A stretch of 64,000 nucleotides of DNA, taken from NCBI RefSeq assembly GCF_019737615.1, contig NZ_JAHKKS010000004.1, positions 62,001-126,000 on the forward strand, written 5' to 3'. Positions 60,407 through 64,000 of this stretch are shown one piece after another (positions within the stretch are counted from its first letter, which is position 1; each line of letters begins with the position of its first letter). The notes beneath the pieces are model-generated. The model searched no databases. It was not told where the DNA came from and saw only the letters and a program-made list of their open reading frames with translations. Both the position numbers and the translations under genes were made by a program. This DNA comes from Sphingobium xanthum. GTDB lineage: Bacteria; Pseudomonadota; Alphaproteobacteria; Sphingomonadales; Sphingomonadaceae.

Positions 60407-61105
60407 TCAGGCCGAGGCGACTTCCGCCACGTCGATCTTCACGCCCGGCCCCATCGAGGAGGAGAGGGCGATCTTGCGGACATATTTGCCCTTCGAGCCC
60501 GAGGGCTTGGCCTTGACGATCGCGTCGACGAACGCATCGAAATTCTTGCGCAGGTCGGCGTCGGAGAAGCTCGCCTTGCCGAGGCCGGCGTGGATGATGC
60601 CCGCCTTCTCGACGCGGAACTCGATCTGGCCGCCCTTGGCTGCCTTGACCGCTTCGGCGACGTTCGGCGTGACGGTGCCGAGCTTCGGGTTCGGCATCAT
60701 GCCCTTCGGGCCGAGCACCTTGCCGAGGCGACCGACGAGACCCATCATGTCGGGCGTCGCGATCACGCGGTCGAAGTTGAAGTTGCCGGCCTGGATGCTC
60801 TCCAGCAGGTCTTCGGCGCCAACGATCTCGGCACCGGCGGCAGTCGCCTGGTCGGCCTTGTCGCCGCGCGCGAAGACGGCAACGCGCACGTCCTTGCCGG
60901 TGCCGGCCGGGAGCGTGACGACGCCGCGGACCATCTGGTCGGCATGGCGCGGATCGACGCCCAGGTTCATCGCGACTTCGACGGTCTCGTCGAACTTGGC
61001 GGTGGCGTTCTTCTTGATGAGGGTGATCGCCTCATCGACGCCGTGCAGCTTCTCGCGGTCGATCGCGATGGCCAGAGCCTTCGCCTTCTTGCTGATCTTG
61101 CCCAT
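60407..61105 (-). CDS. rplA: 50S ribosomal protein L1
   Basis: L1 stalk protein that binds 23S rRNA near the E site and represses its own mRNA. 232 residues, normal length. Conserved blocks are [55 protein letters not shown] and [18 protein letters not shown]. The ATG follows the rplK stop by three bases, so the two are coupled. A hairpin lies after the stop, and rplJ is about 3 kb downstream rather than adjacent. Confidence 0.98.
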   Translation of the reverse strand: MGKISKKAKALAIAIDREKLHGVDEAITLIKKNATAKFDETVEVAMNLGVDPRHADQMVRGVVTLPAGTGKDVRVAVFARGDKADQATAAGAEIVGAEDLLESIQAGNFNFDRVIATPDMMGLVGRLGKVLGPKGMMPNPKLGTVTPNVAEAVKAAKGGQIEFRVEKAGIIHAGLGKASFSDADLRKNFDAFVDAIVKAKPSGSKGKYVRKIALSSSMGPGVKIDVAEVASA

Positions 61106-61108
61106 GTC

Positions 61109-61540
61109 TTAGCCCTCCACCACTTCGAGGCCCATTGCGCGGGCGCTGCCTTCGATGATCTTGGTCGCGGCCTCGATGTCATTGGCATTGAGGTCGGCCA
61201 TCTTGGCTTCCGCGATCTCGGCGAGCTGCGAGCGCTTGATCTTGCCGGCGACGATCTTGCCCGGCTCCTTCGAGCCCGACTTGAGGTTCATCGCCTGCTT
61301 GATGAGGAAGGTTGCCGGCGGCTTCTTCGTGATGAAGGAGAAGCTGCGGTCGGCGTAGACGGTGATGATGGTCGGCAAGGGCGTGCCCTTGTTTTCCTTC
61401 TCGGTCGCCGCGTTGAACGCCTTGCAGAATTCCATGATGTTCACGCCGCGCTGACCCAGTGCAGGGCCGATCGGCGGGGAAGGATTCGCGGCTCCAGCGG
61501 GCACCTGGAGCTTGATATAGCCCGTAATCTTCTTGGCCAT
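61109..61540 (-). CDS. rplK: 50S ribosomal protein L11
   Basis: Stalk-base protein that, with 23S rRNA, activates translational GTPases and is needed for RelA response. 143 residues, typical. [20 protein letters not shown] begins the N-terminal domain, [20 protein letters not shown] the conserved loop, and the C-terminal RNA-binding domain includes [19 protein letters not shown]. The ATG is at 61540. secE and nusG, which commonly precede it, are not upstream in this window; a MarR gene and a repeat are there instead. Confidence 0.98.
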   Translation of the reverse strand: MAKKITGYIKLQVPAGAANPSPPIGPALGQRGVNIMEFCKAFNAATEKENKGTPLPTIITVYADRSFSFITKKPPATFLIKQAMNLKSGSKEPGKIVAGKIKRSQLAEIAEAKMADLNANDIEAATKIIEGSARAMGLEVVEG

Positions 61541-61743
61541 GTGTCTCACTCTGTAGAGGACGAAGCGAAGCGCCGCGTCCGGTTCAAGCTAAGCGGTCAA
61601 GCGGAGCACCCGAGGGTGCTCCTCCCGCATTGGCTCCCTGTGACACCTGAAAGGGGTCCGGGAAGCGCGGGCCTATAGCGGCGGATCGACGAAAAGGGAA
61701 GGGGGCTTGTTTGAGAGCGAGCAGAGCAGCTGCCCCCCCTTTG

Positions 61744-61858
61744 CCCCTCCTCTTCAGAGGAGGGGTTGGGGTGGTGCTTCACCCTCGCGCTTGTTCGCTT
61801 CGCGAGCGATGCTGCGCATCGCCACCACCCCCTTAACCCCTCCTCCGAACAGGAGGGG
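61744..61858. repeat. 115-bp palindrome-flanked repeat, copy 2
   Basis: Inverted copy of the element at 37182-37295. The left arm here matches the right arm there, and the core GCGATGCTGCGCATCGCCAC is conserved in reverse. It lies in the 365-bp gap between rplK and the MarR gene; the rest of this gap shows no gene and should hold the rplK promoter and the MarR promoter. Confidence 0.8.
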
Positions 61859-61900
61859 AGATGAACGCTTGGCGCAAAACTGGATGCCATGATATATAAC

Positions 61901-61916
61901 GCGATATGGATATCGC
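61901..61916. promoter_or_regulatory. Palindrome overlapping the MarR start codon
   Basis: GCGATAT-GG-ATATCGC, perfect 7-bp arms around two bases, with the start ATG (61906-61908) inside. MarR proteins bind such short palindromes, so this is a candidate autorepression operator. Confidence 0.5.
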
Positions 61917-62421
61917 AATCGAGTCGTCCCCGGATCTCATCACGCGCCTTGGCTATCTTTGCCTCGGCAGCCGCTTGAAGCGTCTTGGCGAGCGGATGCA
62001 GAGCGGCGTCGCGCAGCTGCTGTTGGCGCGCGGCCATGACGTGCAGCCTGCGCAGCTCACGATGCTCTGGGCACTGGAAGAGGCCGGTCCGCTGACCATC
62101 GGTGCGCTCAGCGAGCGGATCGGCGTCAGTCAGCCGGGCGTCAGCCGCGCCATTGCCGCGCTGGAAGCGGAAGGTCTCGTCGGCCGCGCTACTGCCGGGC
62201 GGGACAAGCGCCAGCGCTGCTATGCGCTGACCGACACGGCGCAAGTGCTGATGGCCGATCTGGCTGAGGGCTTCTTCCCCGCTGTCGATACCGCCGTCGC
62301 GCAGCTATGCGCGGCAGAGGAGACAGATTTGCTGAAGCATCTCGGCGCCATCGAGGACGGCCTCGCAGCCGAACCGCTCGAAGCCCGCATCATCCGCGCC
62401 GAGCAGGCCCGCAATGGCTGA
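61906..62421 (+). CDS. MarR-family transcriptional regulator
   Basis: DNA-binding regulator of 171 residues with the winged-helix MarR fold. The dimer helices at the ends frame the wHTH: QLTMLWALEEAGPLTIGALS and GVSQPGVSRAIAALEAEGLV (recognition helix), then RDKRQRCYALTD (wing). The ligand is unknown. A perfect palindrome overlaps its start codon and may allow autoregulation. The next gene, a GNAT acetyltransferase, overlaps its 3' end by eight bases, so the two are likely co-regulated. Confidence 0.9.
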   Translation: MDIAIESSPDLITRLGYLCLGSRLKRLGERMQSGVAQLLLARGHDVQPAQLTMLWALEEAGPLTIGALSERIGVSQPGVSRAIAALEAEGLVGRATAGRDKRQRCYALTDTAQVLMADLAEGFFPAVDTAVAQLCAAEETDLLKHLGAIEDGLAAEPLEARIIRAEQARNG

Positions 62422-63097
62422 TCATCCGCTCGATCGCCCGGCCTGGAATGCGCTCACCAGCCTGCAGGCGCATCATGCCGTCGGCGGCGATATGGCCTGG
62501 CGCTTCCATCCCGAGATCGGCCCGATCTGCGCGGCTCGCAGCCACGACGCGGCCGGCCTTGCCGAGCTGGCCGCACTGGTGCCCGATGAGGGCATTCTCG
62601 CGACGATCGAGACGCAGCCGCATCCGTTACCGCCCGGCACCGTCGCGGAGAAGATCGCGGATCTCGTCCAGCTGATGGCGAGCGGCCCGATCGCGCCTTA
62701 CGATTATCCCGACCTGATCCCGCTCAACGCCACCGATGCGCCGGACATGCTGGCCCTCGCGACGCTCACCGAACCCGGCCCCTTCGCCGCCCGCACGCAT
62801 GAGCTCGGCACCTTCTGGGGCATCCGCATCGATGGCCGCCTTGCCGCCATGGCGGGCGAGCGCATGCGCATGCCGGGCTATGGCGAGGTCAGCGCGGTCT
62901 GCGTCCATCCCGATTTCCGCGGCCGCGGCCTCGGCGAGATCGTCTGCCGCAAGGCCATGGCGACGGTGGTGGGTGCCGGCCTCACGCCGTTCCTTCACGC
63001 CTATGCCGATAATCATGCCGCGCTTGCCCTTTACGGGAAGCTCGGCTTCGAAGTCCGGCAGGTCATGACGGTGACGATGTTCCGTAGGGCAGTCTGA
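62414..63097 (+). CDS. GNAT-family N-acetyltransferase (FR47-like)
   Basis: Acetyltransferase of 227 residues. The N-terminal half (1-115) is a family-specific region; the GNAT core follows from about residue 120. Motif A is SAVCVHPDFRGRGLGEIVC, which binds CoA, followed by HAYADNHAALALYGKLGFEV, the usual Asn and Tyr of motif B. The start overlaps the MarR stop by eight bases. The acceptor substrate is unknown. MarR-GNAT pairs are common in resistance and stress loci, but no specificity is implied. Confidence 0.88.
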   Translation: MADHPLDRPAWNALTSLQAHHAVGGDMAWRFHPEIGPICAARSHDAAGLAELAALVPDEGILATIETQPHPLPPGTVAEKIADLVQLMASGPIAPYDYPDLIPLNATDAPDMLALATLTEPGPFAARTHELGTFWGIRIDGRLAAMAGERMRMPGYGEVSAVCVHPDFRGRGLGEIVCRKAMATVVGAGLTPFLHAYADNHAALALYGKLGFEVRQVMTVTMFRRAV

Positions 63098-63110
63098 GCC
63101 GGATGTAGCT

Positions 63111-63596
63111 CTAGCTCCTGATCGTCACTTCCGCCTCAATCTCGACCGGAAAGTCCATAGGCAGCCCGCAGACACCCACGGCCGTGCGCGCATGCTGCCC
63201 GATCTCGGCACCGAACACGTCGAGGATGAGATCGGTAAAGCCGTTCATCACTGCCGGCGTCTGTGTGAAGCTCGGCACGCAGTTGATCATGCCATGCACC
63301 CGGCACCAGCCGATGATCCGGTCGAGATCGCCCAGCTCCCGCTTGAGGCTGCCGAGCATCGAGAGCGCCACTTTCCGCGCCGAACCATAAGCCTGCTCGA
63401 CCGTGACCGACCCGCCGACCGCGCCGAATGGCCCCGCGCCCGAGCCATCGCTTTGCTGCGGCCCATGGCCCGAAATATAGGCCCGGTCGCCGCGCACATT
63501 CACCCAGGGGAAGGGCAAGGCCATGCCGGGCGGCAGGGTGAGCGGCGCGGGAAGGGTGATACCAAGCTCCGCCAGCCGTGCTTCGATCCGCGCCAT
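63111..63596 (-). CDS. RidA/YjgF-family protein
   Basis: RidA-family protein of 161 residues, related to enamine/imine deaminases. Family features are GDRAYISGHGPQQSDG in the first half and the C-terminal FPVEIEAEVTIRS, where the family has the conserved Glu. The catalytic Arg (Arg105 of E. coli RidA, in CxRV) may correspond to Arg in IIGWCRVHGMINCV, but this form belongs to a larger, less studied subgroup, so deaminase activity is not certain. The ATG is one base after the stop of the upstream HPP gene. Confidence 0.85.
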   Translation of the reverse strand: MARIEARLAELGITLPAPLTLPPGMALPFPWVNVRGDRAYISGHGPQQSDGSGAGPFGAVGGSVTVEQAYGSARKVALSMLGSLKRELGDLDRIIGWCRVHGMINCVPSFTQTPAVMNGFTDLILDVFGAEIGQHARTAVGVCGLPMDFPVEIEAEVTIRS

Positions 63597-63597
63597 G

Positions 63598-64000
63598 TCA
63601 CTGCCCCCGTTTGCGCCGCTCCAGAGCATGAAGCTCGGCTTGCGAGAGCAGAAGGTCAAGGTCCGCCCGGCTGATGTCGAAGCTTTCGTGCATGTCGGCG
63701 AGTGCCCGGTCGATATCCTCGATGTGGAAGCCGGCCGCTTCGCGCATCGCGTCGATCTGCTGCGGCGGGGCGAGCGGCTGGTGCGGATAGCTGTGCCCGG
63801 TCATGCGGTGGAAGAACATGGCGAGGCTGACCAGCGCGATCGAGTTGATCGCGACCGGCGCGAAAGCAAAGGCATAGCCCGCCGCGTGGACGCTCTGGCT
63901 CCCGATGACCGCGGTCAGCGCCGCCGCCCCGCCCGGCGGATGAAGGCAGCGAAAGAGCGTCATCACGAGGATCGCCCCGCCGACCGCCACGCCGGCCGCG
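63598..64000 (-). CDS. HPP-family membrane protein (5' end outside window)
   Basis: C-terminal 133 residues of an integral membrane protein; the N-terminus lies beyond the right edge. The family motif is FRCLHPPGGAAALTAVIG, after which the family is named. Two hydrophobic helices remain visible (GGAILVMTLFRCL and FAPVAINSIALVSLAMFF), followed by a cytoplasmic tail (HIEDIDRALADMHESFDISR and a Leu-rich helix). Some HPP proteins are thought to transport nitrite in chloroplasts and cyanobacteria; no such claim can be made here. The stop is one base before the RidA gene start. Confidence 0.85.
   Translation of the reverse strand, partial: AAGVAVGGAILVMTLFRCLHPPGGAAALTAVIGSQSVHAAGYAFAFAPVAINSIALVSLAMFFHRMTGHSYPHQPLAPPQQIDAMREAAGFHIEDIDRALADMHESFDISRADLDLLLSQAELHALERRKRGQ

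Overview
The window is a contiguous piece of chromosome from a GC-rich alphaproteobacterium, most likely a sphingomonad (Sphingomonadales). The reasons are the gene order, a cckA-type hybrid kinase, a GTTC-N7-GTTC LexA box in front of recA, several PEPxxWA-CTERM proteins, and a bamA-skp-fabZ cluster without lpxD, lpxA or lpxB. The last point fits a cell that uses glycosphingolipids instead of lipopolysaccharide. I saw no tRNA, rRNA, CRISPR array, prophage or insertion sequence. Most genes are core housekeeping genes.

Left part (1-25 kb). Partial rnd is divergent from aspS. A VapBC-like toxin-antitoxin pair runs directly into a polyphosphate kinase 2 gene and a HAD hydrolase. A minus-strand accessory group follows (small membrane zinc-ribbon protein, GNAT, DUF1905/YdeI-like), then a cupin, a minus-strand group slt - 58-aa membrane protein - greB - secreted protein, then dapA, smpB, DUF2062 and cckA, then recA, a VOC protein, alaS, a second cupin, a Kef-type antiporter, icd, and psd-pssA for phosphatidylserine and phosphatidylethanolamine synthesis.

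Centre (25-41 kb). A long plus-strand run holds rpsB-tsf-pyrH-frr-uppS-cdsA-dxr-rseP-bamA-skp-fabZ-rpmE, linking translation, nucleotide supply, isoprenoid and phospholipid synthesis and outer-membrane assembly. Between pssA and rpsB, on the minus strand, is a 71-residue single-pass membrane protein whose promoter carries a LexA box array. It is a candidate SOS-induced membrane effector and the observation I rate highest. After rpmE come three minus-strand PEPxxWA-CTERM genes with near-identical 3' ends and terminators; one carries an IgGFc-binding-like domain. Two have CtrA-type boxes upstream.

Right part (41-64 kb). The usually compact rplKAJL-rpoBC cluster is present but split into three pieces (rplK-rplA, rplJ-rplL, rpoB-rpoC). 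Unrelated genes lie between them: a chemoreceptor, an alginate-export-type porin, sodC, an MTA/SAH nucleosidase with apt, a fourth PEPxxWA-CTERM protein, a retropepsin-like protease and two uncharacterised membrane proteins. An intrinsic-terminator-like hairpin lies in the rpoB leader. The window ends with a MarR-GNAT pair, a RidA-family protein and a partial HPP-family membrane protein.

Intergenic DNA carries several palindromic dispersed repeats, including a 114-115 bp element present twice in inverted orientation (37.2 kb and 61.8 kb). Start codons were chosen by family alignment from memory, ribosome binding sites and overlap with neighbours; no database search was possible.
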